DNA from: Deltaproteobacteria bacterium
GTDB taxonomy: Bacteria > Myxococcota > UBA727 > VGSZ01
Direction: 5' to 3'
Length of the DNA stretch: 64,000 nt
Assembly (NCBI GenBank): GCA_016177705.1
Contig: JACOUT010000020.1
Coordinates: 124,001-188,000 of the forward strand
Positions 1 to 10,100 of this stretch are shown piece after piece. Within the stretch, counting starts at the first letter, position 1; the number at the start of each line of letters is the position of its first letter. Under the pieces are notes generated by a model. It saw only the letters and a program-made list of their open reading frames with translations. It was not told the DNA's origin and searched no databases. A program made the translations under genes and the position numbers.

Positions 1-2961
1 GAGCTGTTCGCCGCCGTGTGCGACGCCGTGGTCGAGGTCGGCGGCTACCGCATGTGCTGGGTCGGCCTGGCCGAGCAGGATCCGGCAGGGACGCTGCGGC
101 AGGCCGCGCACGCAGGCCACGAGGACGGCTACCTGGCGGAGGCGGGCATCGTCTGGGCCGATGTGCCGCGCGGTCAGTGTCCCTGCGGCACGGCGGCGCG
201 CACCGGCACGCCCGTCGCCGGCAGTGACTTCGCCAACGACGCGCAGCTCGCGCCGTGGAAGACGGCGGCGGCGGCCCGCGGCTACCGATCAGTCATGGCG
301 TTGCCGCTCTTTCACGGCGGCGAGCGCATCGGCGTGCTCGGCGCCTACTCCACGCGCAACGAGCGTCTCGACGACGAGGAGCTCGGCATCCTCATGCAGC
401 TCGCGCAGGAGGTCGCGCGCGCCGCCTGGGCGTTTCGCGCCGGGCGCGCGCGCGATGTGGCCGAGCACGCGCTGTACCTGAACGAGGAGCGGCTCAAGGA
501 AGCGCAACGCAACGCCCACATCGGTAGCTGGCTCTACGTCCCGGGGCAGCCGTTCATCTGGTCGGACGAGACCTACGACCTCTACGAGCTGCCGCGCGGC
601 GCGCCGCCGACCATCGAGGCCGTGCGGGCCGTGATCCACCCAGAGGACCGGAACGGCAAGCTCGCCGGTGTCTTCGAGCGGGCGCTGGCATCAAACGTCA
701 CCGACCTGCACTTCGAGTTCCGCGTGCTGCGGCCGAACGGGCAGGTGCGCTGGCTGCAAGCGATCGGCAAGGTCCGGCGCGCGCCCGACGGCTCGCCGAT
801 CGACGCCACCGGCACCGTGCAAGACGTCACTGACCTCAAGGAGGCGAGCCTGCTGGCGCAGCGCGCCGCCACGCGTCTGGCGACGCTGGCCGACGCCTCG
901 CGCGCCTTCGCCGAGGTGGCGCACGACGAGCGCGCGCTGCTCGATGAGGTGGCGCGCCGCGTCTGCGACGCGCTCGCCGATAGCTGCGAGGTGCTGCTGG
1001 TCTCCGACGATGGCCAGTGGGTGCGGCAGGCGTCCCTGTACTGTAGCGATGCCACCGTCGCCGACGAGGTGCGCCGAGCGAACGGGCTCACCCCCGAGCC
1101 GATCGACGGCAACCGCAACGCGCGCGTCATCCGCGAGAACCAGTCGATCCTGCTGCCGACCATCACCCTCGAGTTGGTCAAGGCGACCACGCCGCCCGAC
1201 TGCTGGCCGCTCTACGAGCGCACGACGCCGCACAGCGCTATCGTCGCGCCGCTGCGCGTGCAGGGGCGGTGCATCGGCTGCATCGGCCTGGTGCGGTTCC
1301 GCAAGGAGCAGCCGTCCTACACGCCCGACGATCTGAGCCTGGCGCAGGACCTAGCGGATCGCGCCGCGCTCGCCATCACCAACGCCCACCTGCTCGATCA
1401 GGTGCAGCGCGAGCTGGCGGAACGCAATCGCGCGGTTGCGGAGAGCAACCGCCTGGCGGCGGTGCTCGAGCAAGCGACCGAGATGGTCGTCGTCACGGAC
1501 GAACATGAGGTGATCGAGTACGTCAACCCCACGTTCGAGGAGATCACGGGCTACCGCCGCGACGAAGCGATCGGTAGGACTCCAGATTTCCTGCGAAGCG
1601 GTGCTGGCGAAGACGAGTACCAAGCGATGCGCTCGGCCGTCGAGCGCGGCGAACAGTGGCGCGGCCGCCTCACCACCAGGCGGAAGGACGGCACCAATTT
1701 CGTCGAGGACGCCATCGTCGCGCCCTTCAGGGACGAGCACGACAAGCTGGTCGGCTACTTCCGGCTCAAGCGCGACGTGACGCGCGACCTGTTGTTGCAG
1801 GCGCAGCTGCTACAGGCACAGAAGATGGAGGGCATCGGCCGCCTCGCCGGCGGCGTCGCGCACGACTTCAACAACCTCCTGTCCGTCATCCTCGGCTGCG
1901 CGCGCTTCGCCATCGAGGATCTCAAGCCCGGCGACCCGCTGCGGGAAGACCTCATGGACATCGAGCGCGCCGGCGAGCGCGGTGCCCTCTTGACGCGCCA
2001 GCTGCTCGCCTTCAGCCGGCGCCAGGTGCTCAAGGCCGAGCCGCTCGAGCTGAACCGTGTCATCGGCGACATGCACAAGATGCTGCAGCGCATCCTCGGC
2101 GAGGACATCGAGCTGGTCGAGGCGTTGGCGCCCCGGCTCGGCACCGTCAAGGCCGACGCCGGCCAGATGGAGCAGGTCGTCATGAACCTGGCGGTCAACG
2201 CGCGCGACGCCATGCCGAAGGGCGGCAAGCTGACCATCGCCACCGAGGACGTCGACATCGACGCCGAGTTCGCCGCCGCGCGCGGCGATCTCCTCCCCGG
2301 CCCGCACGTGCGCGTCAGCGTCACCGACACGGGCATCGGTATGGACGTCAAGACCCAGGCGCGCATCTTCGAGCCGTTCTTCACCACCAAGGAGCCGGGA
2401 AAGGGGACCGGCCTGGGGCTCTCCACCGTCTACGGCATCGTCACCCAGAGCGGCGGGCGGGTGCACGTCTACAGTGAGCTTGGGCACGGCACCACCTTCA
2501 GCGTCTACCTGCCGCGCATCGACGCCCCGCCTGCCGCTCCGCGCACGGCACTGCCATCCACCCGGCCGCGCGGCGTCGAGACCGTGCTGGTGGTGGAGGA
2601 CGACCAAGCCGTGCGCAAGATCGTGCGACGCGTGCTCGAGAACGCCGGCTACAAGGTGCTGGCAGCTGCCAACGGCGGCGAAGGCCTGCTCCTGTGTGAG
2701 CAGCACGAGGGCACCATCCACCTGGTGCTGTCGGACGTGGTGATGCCGATGATGAGCGGGCCCGACTTCGTCGAGCGCGCCCGCAAGGTGCGCCCGCAGC
2801 TCAAGGCGCTGTTCATGTCGGGCTACACCGACGACGCCATCGTGCGCCACGGCCTGCTCGACGGCGATGTCGACTTCGTCAACAAGCCGCTCAGCCAGGG
2901 CGAGCTGCTCAAGCGCGTGCGCGAGGCGATCGATCGGCCGGTCGCTGCTCCAGCTCAGTAG
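1..2961 (+). CDS. Hybrid sensor histidine kinase (GAF-PAS-GAF-PAS-HisKA-HATPase-REC), 5' partial
   Basis: The reading frame is open from base 1, so the true start lies upstream; GTG at 16 is only the first possible start in view. Domains seen in order: a GAF-like domain (about bases 1-440), a PAS domain (about 500-840), a second GAF (about 880-1400), a second PAS (about 1450-1790), HisKA with the phospho-acceptor in GGVAHDFNNLL (His codon 1861-1863), an HATPase domain with N box NLAVNARDAM, G1 DTGIGM and G2 GKGTGLGLS, and a C-terminal receiver with its Asp in LSDVVMP (codon 2734-2736) and a conserved Lys in NKPLS. No membrane segment is visible, so this part looks cytoplasmic. The signal it senses cannot be told from sequence. 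Its stop overlaps the convergent actF stop by 7 bases. The H-D-F-N-N type of HisKA with a C-terminal REC is common in phosphorelay kinases of Myxococcota. Confidence 0.93.
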   Translation, partial: ELFAAVCDAVVEVGGYRMCWVGLAEQDPAGTLRQAAHAGHEDGYLAEAGIVWADVPRGQCPCGTAARTGTPVAGSDFANDAQLAPWKTAAAARGYRSVMALPLFHGGERIGVLGAYSTRNERLDDEELGILMQLAQEVARAAWAFRAGRARDVAEHALYLNEERLKEAQRNAHIGSWLYVPGQPFIWSDETYDLYELPRGAPPTIEAVRAVIHPEDRNGKLAGVFERALASNVTDLHFEFRVLRPNGQVRWLQAIGKVRRAPDGSPIDATGTVQDVTDLKEASLLAQRAATRLATLADASRAFAEVAHDERALLDEVARRVCDALADSCEVLLVSDDGQWVRQASLYCSDATVADEVRRANGLTPEPIDGNRNARVIRENQSILLPTITLELVKATTPPDCWPLYERTTPHSAIVAPLRVQGRCIGCIGLVRFRKEQPSYTPDDLSLAQDLADRAALAITNAHLLDQVQRELAERNRAVAESNRLAAVLEQATEMVVVTDEHEVIEYVNPTFEEITGYRRDEAIGRTPDFLRSGAGEDEYQAMRSAVERGEQWRGRLTTRRKDGTNFVEDAIVAPFRDEHDKLVGYFRLKRDVTRDLLLQAQLLQAQKMEGIGRLAGGVAHDFNNLLSVILGCARFAIEDLKPGDPLREDLMDIERAGERGALLTRQLLAFSRRQVLKAEPLELNRVIGDMHKMLQRILGEDIELVEALAPRLGTVKADAGQMEQVVMNLAVNARDAMPKGGKLTIATEDVDIDAEFAAARGDLLPGPHVRVSVTDTGIGMDVKTQARIFEPFFTTKEPGKGTGLGLSTVYGIVTQSGGRVHVYSELGHGTTFSVYLPRIDAPPAAPRTALPSTRPRGVETVLVVEDDQAVRKIVRRVLENAGYKVLAAANGGEGLLLCEQHEGTIHLVLSDVVMPMMSGPDFVERARKVRPQLKALFMSGYTDDAIVRHGLLDGDVDFVNKPLSQGELLKRVREAIDRPVAAPAQ

Positions 2962-4184
2962 TTCTCGTGCTTCAGCGACTCCTCGAGCCGCGGATCGCCG
3001 ATGGCGATGACCTTGTTCTTGTTTATCAGCCAGCCGAACACCGCGAGGAACGCACCGGCGACACCGATCACCGCCATGACGTCGAGCCAGTGCACCGACA
3101 GGTGCGGCTCGTGGTGGCCTTCGCCGTGCGCGCCGTAGGACGGCAGCACCAGCCAGTAGATGTCGACGACGCGCATCACCAGCGTGTAGATGCAGCCCAC
3201 CGCGAAGGCCGTGCGGTTGCGCTTGACGTGTCGCGACACCAGGTAGAGGAACGGCACGAAGAAGTTCACCACCGGCAGCGCGTAGCTGATGTACTCCCAG
3301 CCGCCCGACAGGCGCGCCATGTAGTACTCGGTCTCCTCGGGGATGTTGCCGAACCAGATGATGATGAGCTGCGAGACCGCGATGTAGGCCCAGAAGACCG
3401 TGTGGCCGAAGGTGAACTTGCCGAGGTCGTGGTAGTGCTCGGCGTTCACGGCCTGCTTCAGCATGCCCGCGCGCTGCAGCGCCATGGTGGCGAGCGAGAC
3501 GAACGCGTACATCGCGAGGATCGAGCCCGCGAAGTAGTAGAGGCCGAAGATGGTCGAGTACCAGTGCGGCGTCAGCCCCATCAGCCAGTCGATGGCCTGG
3601 AAGCTCTGCGACAACCCGTAGAAAAAGATGCCGGCGGCCGACACCTTCCAGATGGTGTGGATGATGCGCTTCTTGGCGGCGTTGTCGGTCAGCGAGTCCA
3701 TCGCCGTCGAGGCGCGATAGAGGAACATCGCCAGTGCGCTCCAGCCGATCAGGTAGAGGCCGGCGCGCCCGAAGAAGAAGCCATCCGACAGGAACCAGCG
3801 CTTGCGCTCGAGGATCTCGTCGGTCTCGTGCGTCCACGGGTACAGCTCGTGGTAGCCGAGCAGGCCGATGGGCAGCCACAAGAGCAGGAACAGCGGCAGC
3901 GTGGCCATGGCGTTCTCGGCCACGCGGCGCACCACGATGGACCAGCCGGCGCGCACCAGGTGCTGGATGAGCACGAAGCCGAGCGCGCCGAGCGCGACGC
4001 TCAAGAGCAGCTCGTACGCGAACAGGTACGAGAACATGGCGCGCGCCTTGTCATGGCCAAAGGCACTGCCGAGGGTGGCGCCGAGCCCGACCACCGCCAT
4101 GGCGCCGCCGATCATCGGCAGCTTGGCCCACAGGCTGGTCGGCGGGACGGTGATGTCGGTGGGCTTTTCGATGTGATGGCTCAC
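2955..4184 (-). CDS. actF: Alternative complex III quinol-oxidising membrane subunit ActF
   Basis: Polytopic membrane protein of 409 residues with about ten hydrophobic segments. It is the last gene of a six-gene act operon (order A-B-C-D-E-F), which fixes its identity as ActF, the NrfD/PsrC-related smaller partner of ActC. The stretch around HELYPWTHETDE between the early helices is typical of ActF proteins. In the known complexes ActC and ActF form the membrane module of the quinol:cytochrome c (or oxidase) oxidoreductase; ActC carries the better-established quinone site, so the role of ActF in quinone binding or proton movement is family knowledge only. The start ATG lies 13 bases after the actE stop, so the gene is translated as part of the operon. 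The last codons overlap the stop of the convergent sensor kinase. Confidence 0.93.
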   Translation of the reverse strand: MSHHIEKPTDITVPPTSLWAKLPMIGGAMAVVGLGATLGSAFGHDKARAMFSYLFAYELLLSVALGALGFVLIQHLVRAGWSIVVRRVAENAMATLPLFLLLWLPIGLLGYHELYPWTHETDEILERKRWFLSDGFFFGRAGLYLIGWSALAMFLYRASTAMDSLTDNAAKKRIIHTIWKVSAAGIFFYGLSQSFQAIDWLMGLTPHWYSTIFGLYYFAGSILAMYAFVSLATMALQRAGMLKQAVNAEHYHDLGKFTFGHTVFWAYIAVSQLIIIWFGNIPEETEYYMARLSGGWEYISYALPVVNFFVPFLYLVSRHVKRNRTAFAVGCIYTLVMRVVDIYWLVLPSYGAHGEGHHEPHLSVHWLDVMAVIGVAGAFLAVFGWLINKNKVIAIGDPRLEESLKHENY

Positions 4185-4197
4185 GTCGTCACCTCGC

Positions 4198-5118
4198 TCA
4201 CTTCAGGGTCTTCAGGTAGTCGATCAGGTCGGTCACTTCCTGATCGGTCAACGGCACGGGCGGCATCACCGGCGGGAAGCCGGTGACCACTTTGGCCATC
4301 GGTGTCGTCACCGACTCCTTGAGGTACGCCTCGTCGACGAGCGCGGGCCCCTTGTCGGTCTGCTCGGTCTTGCCCCACAGGCCCTTGAAGGTCGGGCCGA
4401 GCTTGGGCGTGCCGTCGACGGTGTGGCAGGCGTTGCAGCCCTTGGCGTTGTAGACCTTCTCGCCGGGGCTGAGCTTGGAGAGGTCGACGCCGCCGCGCGC
4501 GCCCTTGGCTGCCTGCGGGTCCGGGTTGTTCGCTTGCAGCGTCACGATGTACGCGACGATGTCCCAGCGGTCCTCCTCGGAGAGCTGCGCGGCGTAGCCG
4601 GGCATGTTGTTGTTGTTCACGCCGTCCTTGATGGCGACATAGATCTGGCCGAGCGCCATGCTGCGCGGCCGCGCGTCCATCATGGACGGCGCCGGGATCG
4701 GGTAGTTGCCGGGCGCGGGGCGCGACATCACGGCGCCCTTGCCGTCAGCGGCGCGGCCGTGGCACGGCGCGCAGTAGATCATCCAGCGGTCCTTGCCGCG
4801 CTCCGCCGCCGCCGCGGTGGCCGCGAACGACGCCGGGAAGTCTTGCGCCGGCTGGCCGTCCGCGCCGAGGCCGCGCGAGAAGGCGTCGTCCTCGCGCAGG
4901 AAGCCGCGCGCCACCGTGCCCTCGACGGGCAGGCGCATGGACAGGCCGTCGGCGAAGAAGGCGCTCTTGGTGAACGCCTTGCCCTTCTCCTGCGTGTCCA
5001 TGTTGGGGTTCAGGTGTACGGGCGGCTTGTCCGAGGTCCAGCCGCGGCAGCCCGCGGCCGTCGCCGCGCTGAGCGCGGCCAGGCCCGCCGTGAGGAGGAG
5101 GAGTGATGTTCGATTCAT
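4198..5118 (-). CDS. actE: Alternative complex III cytochrome c subunit ActE, with a second caa3-like cytochrome c domain
   Basis: Lipoprotein of 306 residues. I chose the ATG at 5118, one base after the actD stop, because it gives a clean signal peptide ending in a lipobox (TAAGC); an upstream start would run back into actD. The first domain is the usual ActE cytochrome c with a heme site CAPCH followed by GRAADGKG and an axial-Met candidate in NNNNMPGY. The second domain has CNACHTVDG, then GPTFKGLWGKT and a Met in GFPPVMPPVPL; this pattern is that of the cytochrome c domain at the C-terminus of caa3-oxidase subunit II. Characterised ActE proteins carry one heme, so this is a two-heme fusion. 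It probably receives electrons from ActB/ActA and passes them on toward an oxidase that is not encoded in this window. Confidence 0.9.
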   Translation of the reverse strand: MNRTSLLLLTAGLAALSAATAAGCRGWTSDKPPVHLNPNMDTQEKGKAFTKSAFFADGLSMRLPVEGTVARGFLREDDAFSRGLGADGQPAQDFPASFAATAAAAERGKDRWMIYCAPCHGRAADGKGAVMSRPAPGNYPIPAPSMMDARPRSMALGQIYVAIKDGVNNNNMPGYAAQLSEEDRWDIVAYIVTLQANNPDPQAAKGARGGVDLSKLSPGEKVYNAKGCNACHTVDGTPKLGPTFKGLWGKTEQTDKGPALVDEAYLKESVTTPMAKVVTGFPPVMPPVPLTDQEVTDLIDYLKTLK

Positions 5119-5119
5119 G

Positions 5120-5650
5120 TCAGTCCTCCAGCTCCTCGACGCTGCTGGCACCGGTGTCCTTGAGCAGCGCCTCGGCGGCCGCCTGGTCGAACTGCGGGTC
5201 GCGCCGCTCGATCATGATGAAGAACTTGTCGTCGGTGACGCGGGCGAAGCTCTTCGACGAGAACGCCGGGTGGTGGTAGCGCGGCAGGCCGTTCAACACC
5301 CAGTTGCCGAAGAACGCCGTCAAGCACGCCGACAACACGGTCGCCTCGTACCAGCACGGCACGTAGGCCGGGATGGAGAAGAGCGGCTTGCCGGCGAGGA
5401 TGAACGGGTAGGCGTACACCATCGCCCAGATCTGGAAGAAGAACATGAAGATGCTGCCGCCGACGCCGAAGGCGAGCACCCACCACGGCAGCGTCGAGGG
5501 CTTGAGGCCCATCGCCTTGTCGAGGCCGTGCACCGCGAAGGGCGAGCAGGCGTCCCACTTGGTGTAGCCGGCGTCGCGGACGCGCTCGCAGGCGGCGTAG
5601 AGCTGGGCGGGGTTCTCGTATTCAGCGAGCAGCCCGAACGTCGTCGACAT
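5120..5650 (-). CDS. actD: Alternative complex III subunit ActD (DUF3341)
   Basis: Protein of 176 residues with two transmembrane segments near the middle, the normal size and layout for ActD/DUF3341. The N-terminus (FGLLAEYENPAQLYAACERV, then KWDACSPFAVHG) is a soluble domain typical of the family, followed by the hydrophobic hairpin and a C-terminal soluble tail. ActD is a structural subunit next to ActC in the complex and has no cofactor. It starts one base after the actC stop and ends one base before the actE start, so its expression is tightly coupled within the operon. Confidence 0.93.
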   Translation of the reverse strand: MSTTFGLLAEYENPAQLYAACERVRDAGYTKWDACSPFAVHGLDKAMGLKPSTLPWWVLAFGVGGSIFMFFFQIWAMVYAYPFILAGKPLFSIPAYVPCWYEATVLSACLTAFFGNWVLNGLPRYHHPAFSSKSFARVTDDKFFIMIERRDPQFDQAAAEALLKDTGASSVEELED

Positions 5651-5651
5651 G

Positions 5652-7112
5652 TCAGTGCCCTCCCTTCGCGTGGCCGTAACCCTCCCAGTGGGGGTTGGCC
5701 TGCGGCAGGATCGTCTTCACCTCGGAGATGGCGATCACCGGGAAGAAGCGGATGAACAACAGGAACAGGAATAGGAAGAGGCCGAAGGTGCCGGCGAGGA
5801 ACAGCACCTCGGTGCGCGGCACGAAGTACTCCCAGGAGGACGGCAGCGCGTCTCGGTGCAGCGAGGTCACGCAGATGACGAAGCGCTCGAACCACATGCC
5901 GGTGTTGACCAACGCCGCCACCACCCAGGCGACGTAGACGTTGGTGCGCAGCTTCTTGAACCAGAAGACCTGCGGCGACAGCACGTTGCAGCTGATCATG
6001 ATCCAGTAGGCCCACCAGTACGGGCCGAAGCTGCGGTTGATGAAGGTGAAGCCCTCGTACTCGTTGCCCGAATAGGCGGCGACGAAGAACTCCATGCCGT
6101 AGGCGTAGCCGACCAGGCTGCCCGTCAGCAGGATGATCTTGTTCATGTTCTCGATGTGCCTGATGGTGATGATGTCCTTCAGGCCGAGCCACGCGCGCGC
6201 CGGGATGATCAGGTTCTGCACCATGGCGAAGCCGCCGAAGATGGCGCCGGCCACGAAGTAGGGCGGGAAGATCGTCGTGTGCCAGCCGGGCAGCTGCGAG
6301 ACCGCGAAGTCGAAGCTCACGACCGAGTGCACGGACAGCACCAGCGGCGCCGAGAAGGCGGCGAGGATCTGATAGGCCTTCTCGTAGGTCACCCAGTGGC
6401 GGGCCGAGCCGCGCCAGCCGAGCGCGAGCGCGCCGTAGAAGAGCTGGCGCCACTTGACGGTGGCGCGGTCACGCAGCGTTGCGAAGTCGGGCACGAGGCC
6501 CGTGAACCAGAACAGCAGCGACACCGTGAAGTAGGTGTTGACCGCGAACACGTCCCACTCGAGCGGCGAGCGAAAGTTCGGCCAAAGCTGCATTTGGTTG
6601 GGGATGGGGAAGAGGAAGTAGTCGAGCCAGATGCGGCCGGTGTGCAGCACCACGCACGAGGCCGCGCAGATGACGGCGAAGATGGTCATGGCCTCCGCGT
6701 AGCGGTTGACGCCCATGCGCCACTTCTGCCGGAACAGATAGAGGATGGCCGAGATGAGCGTGCCGGCGTGGCCGATGCCGACCCAGAAGACGAAGTTGAC
6801 GATGTCCCAGGCCCACGAGACCGGGTTGTTGTTGCCCCAGATGCCGGGCCCTTCCCAGAACAGCCAGCCGACGTAGCCGCCGAACAGCAAGAAGCCGGCG
6901 AAGGCGAGCAACAAGCCAAAGACGAAGCTGCTCGGCGTCTTGAGCAGCGGCGCTTCGTTGCCCTTGCACACCGCCTCGGTGATGTAGTGGAAGTCCCGAT
7001 CACCGCGAACCAGCGCCTCGCGCCCCTCGATGGGGTCTTCGAGCACGATGTCGCCGCGCACGTTGGGGTCGTCGGGGAGCGCGATGCTGGTGGATGGTGC
7101 TGTGTTGGCCAT
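5652..7112 (-). CDS. actC: Alternative complex III quinone-binding membrane subunit ActC (NrfD family)
   Basis: Polytopic protein of 486 residues with about ten transmembrane helices, the standard size of ActC. The soluble N-terminus (EDPIEGREALVRGDRDFHYI) leads into helices containing NrfD-family landmarks such as WVGIGHAGTLISAIL and HTGRIWLDYFLFPIPNQ, with conserved His and Asp residues that line the quinone and proton pathway in known structures. It is the main quinol-oxidising subunit, passing electrons to the iron-sulfur clusters of ActB. The start codon lies 3 bases after the actB stop and the stop is 1 base before actD, consistent with one transcript. Confidence 0.95.
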   Translation of the reverse strand: MANTAPSTSIALPDDPNVRGDIVLEDPIEGREALVRGDRDFHYITEAVCKGNEAPLLKTPSSFVFGLLLAFAGFLLFGGYVGWLFWEGPGIWGNNNPVSWAWDIVNFVFWVGIGHAGTLISAILYLFRQKWRMGVNRYAEAMTIFAVICAASCVVLHTGRIWLDYFLFPIPNQMQLWPNFRSPLEWDVFAVNTYFTVSLLFWFTGLVPDFATLRDRATVKWRQLFYGALALGWRGSARHWVTYEKAYQILAAFSAPLVLSVHSVVSFDFAVSQLPGWHTTIFPPYFVAGAIFGGFAMVQNLIIPARAWLGLKDIITIRHIENMNKIILLTGSLVGYAYGMEFFVAAYSGNEYEGFTFINRSFGPYWWAYWIMISCNVLSPQVFWFKKLRTNVYVAWVVAALVNTGMWFERFVICVTSLHRDALPSSWEYFVPRTEVLFLAGTFGLFLFLFLLFIRFFPVIAISEVKTILPQANPHWEGYGHAKGGH

Positions 7113-7115
7113 GGC

Positions 7116-10100
7116 TCAGCCCAGCTCCTCGTTGGTGTTGCGGATTCGAGCCAGGAACGTCGTACGCGGACGCGCGTTCAGCTCCTGGAGCATCTCGTAG
7201 TTGCGCTCGGCCAGCTTGAGCCGCGCCACGCGCGACGTCGGATCGTTGATGTTGCCGAACACGATGGCGCCGGTCGGGCAGGTCTGCTCGCACGCAGGAG
7301 TGGCCGCGCCGTCGGGCAGCTTCTTTCGATCCTCGCCGCGGCGCTTGGCGGCGATCTTCGCCTCCTCGATGCGCTGCGTGCAGTAGGTGCACTTCTCCAT
7401 GGTGCCGCGGTAGCGCACGGTGACGTTGGGGTTTCGTTGCAGCGCCAAGGTCTTCACGCGCTCGGCCATCGGCTGGTTGCGGTAGACGTTGCCCGTCGTG
7501 GTGAAGTCCAGGTAGTTGAAGCGCCGCACCTTGTACGGGCAGTTGTTCGAGCAGTAGCGCGTGCCGATGCAGCGGTTGTAGGCCATCGCGTTCAGGCCCT
7601 CTTCGTCGTGCACGGTGGCGCTCACCGGGCACACCGACTCGCACGGCGCCATCTCGCACTGCATGCAGTTGACCGGTTGGTGCCCGGAGGCCGGCTGATC
7701 GACGTCGCCGACGAAGTACCGGTCGATGCGCATCCAGTGCATCTCGCGGCCCATCAACACCTCGGTGCGGCCGACGGCGGGGATGTTGTTCTCCGCCTGG
7801 CAGGCCACCACGCACGCGTCACAGCCGGTGCAGGCGGACAGGTCGATGACCATGCCCCACTGCTGCCCGTCGTAGATGACATCGTTGGTCGGCTGCAGCG
7901 GCTTGCCTGGCGCGGTGCTGCCCTTCGGCTTGATGGCGATCAGGTTCTCGGGGATGTCGCCCTTGCGGACGGCCTCGGGGTTCTTCGCCAGCTCCGCCGC
8001 GGTGGTACCTCGATAGTGCGCGCGGTTCGCTTGCCCGAGCTTCCGGCCCTCGCCCTGCTCCTTGGCAGCGGCGACCAGCGTCAGCTCGTGGAACGGGTCG
8101 CTCGGCACCGTGAAGTGGTCCTGCGTGGTGCAAAGCTGCGCGCGCGTCCCAGTGCGCGACACCTTCACGCCGGAGACCAACAGCGTGTCGGCGCCGAACA
8201 GCGGCGCCGGGTCGACGCCGTGGCCGACCGGCACGCTCGGGTCTGGCTGATGGAAGGTCGAGGAGTCGAGGCCGGCGCCCTTGGCGATCTCGCCGCCGGC
8301 GCGCTTGCCGAACCCCCAGGCGAGCGCCACCGTACCTTTGTCGAAGCCCGGGAAGACGAAGGCGGGCGCCTTGAGGCTGGCGCCGTTGGCGCTCACCTCG
8401 ACGACGTCGGTGCCGTAGCCGTTCTGCTCCGCGCCCGCGGTGATGCCGAGCTCCGCCGCCAGGCTCGGCGCCATGATGACGGCGTTGTCCCAGCACATCT
8501 TCGTCATGCTGTCGGGCAGCTCTTGGCACCAGGAGACGTTGGCCAGGCGGCCGTCGAGCAGGTGCCCGCGCAGCACCGCCAGCTCGAGCGCGTCCTTGGC
8601 GGGCGCGTTCGCCTTGACCGCGGTGAACGCGGTCGCGATGGCCGCGCCTTGGAGCGCTGCGATCGCGACGGCGCGCGCGGTCCCCGGGATGACGCCGTCG
8701 TGCAGCGCTTTGCGCCAGGGCTTCTCCCCGAGGCTCGACCAGGTCTCAGCCACCAGCTTGCGATCGTTGGTCTCGCCGTTGCCAGTCAGCTGCGCCAGCA
8801 GCGAGACCGCGGCGCGCGCGCCGTGCAGCGGCAAGATCAAGGGCTGCACGATCGACGCCGTGCCGTCCCAGGCCCGCGCGTCGCCCCAGCTCTCGAGGAA
8901 GTGCGCCAACGGCACGTGCCAGGAAGCCGCGGCACCGGACTCGTCGAGCATGACGCCCGCGTGCACCACCACCTTGGCCTTCTTCATCGCCTCGGCGAAC
9001 GCCTTAGCGCCGGGGCCGGTGTAGACGGGGTTGGCATCGAAGATCACCAGCGTCTCGACGGCGCCGGCGGCCAGCTCCTTGGTGAGCGCGGCCAGCGAGT
9101 CCGCGTGGGAGACGCGCGGCGCGGCGCCTGCGGCGACGCTGACCCAGAGCGCGCCGGATCCGCCGGCGCCGAGCGCGAGGTTGATCGCGTGTGCCAGCGC
9201 ATGCACGGCGGCGGGCTGACGCTCGCCGACGAAGATCAGGCCCTTGCCGCGGTTGGCGGCCAGATCCTTGGCGAGCGCGACGAGGAACTTCTCGCTGCCC
9301 GCGGGCGGCGCGCCTTGCACGGCGGCCTCACCGAGCGCGACGCCGTGCTTGCCGGCCAGCTCACCGGCGAGCGCGGCCAAGAACGCGGGCGCCTGGCCCG
9401 AGGCCAAGCGGACGCGGTGATCGGCAGTGGCGCCGGTCCGCGAGAACACGCCCTCGGCGGCGTAGAGGCGGTTTCGCGGCAGGCCCACTTCGGCCTTGTC
9501 ACCCTCGCCCTCGACGGGGCGGCGGTTCGCGCCGAACTGCCGCGCCAGGCGCACATGATCAGGGCCTTCGACCAGGAAGTCGGAGTCGAGCGCGAGCAGG
9601 ACGCTGACGCCCGAGAGGTCGTGATGCACTCGTGCGCCGGGCCCGAACGCGATCTCCGCGCCCTGCGCGGCGCGATCGGGCGCCAGCGGATCCCAGCGGT
9701 AGACCTTGGCGTTCGGCAGCTTGCCGAGCGCCGTCGCCATCACCCGCTCGAAGGTGGGCGACTCCGCGTCCTCGACGAGGAAGGCCAGCCCCTGCCCCGC
9801 CTTGCCGGCGAAGCCCTCGCTCGCGGCCTTGGCGAAGGTGTCCCAGTCGGCCCAGGTGACGGCCTTGCCGTCCTTGTGCGGCGCTCCCTTGCGGTCCGGA
9901 TCGTAGAGCTTGAGCACCTCGGCCTGCGCCCACACGTCGGTGGCGCCGAGGCTCGCCGGGTGCAGCGCGTTGCCTTCGATCTTGGTGGGCCGCCCCTCGT
10001 GCGCCTCGACGACGAGGCCGATGGCGCCCTCGGAGCGCGGCTGCACCGTAGCGTAGTAGTTGGCGATGCCGGGGATGATCTCCTCGGGCTGCTTGGCGTA

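Noticed and set aside
1810..3879. Minus-strand open frame of 689 codons over the histidine kinase 3' end and actF
   Set aside because: It shares bases with two clear genes in other frames and shows no domain.
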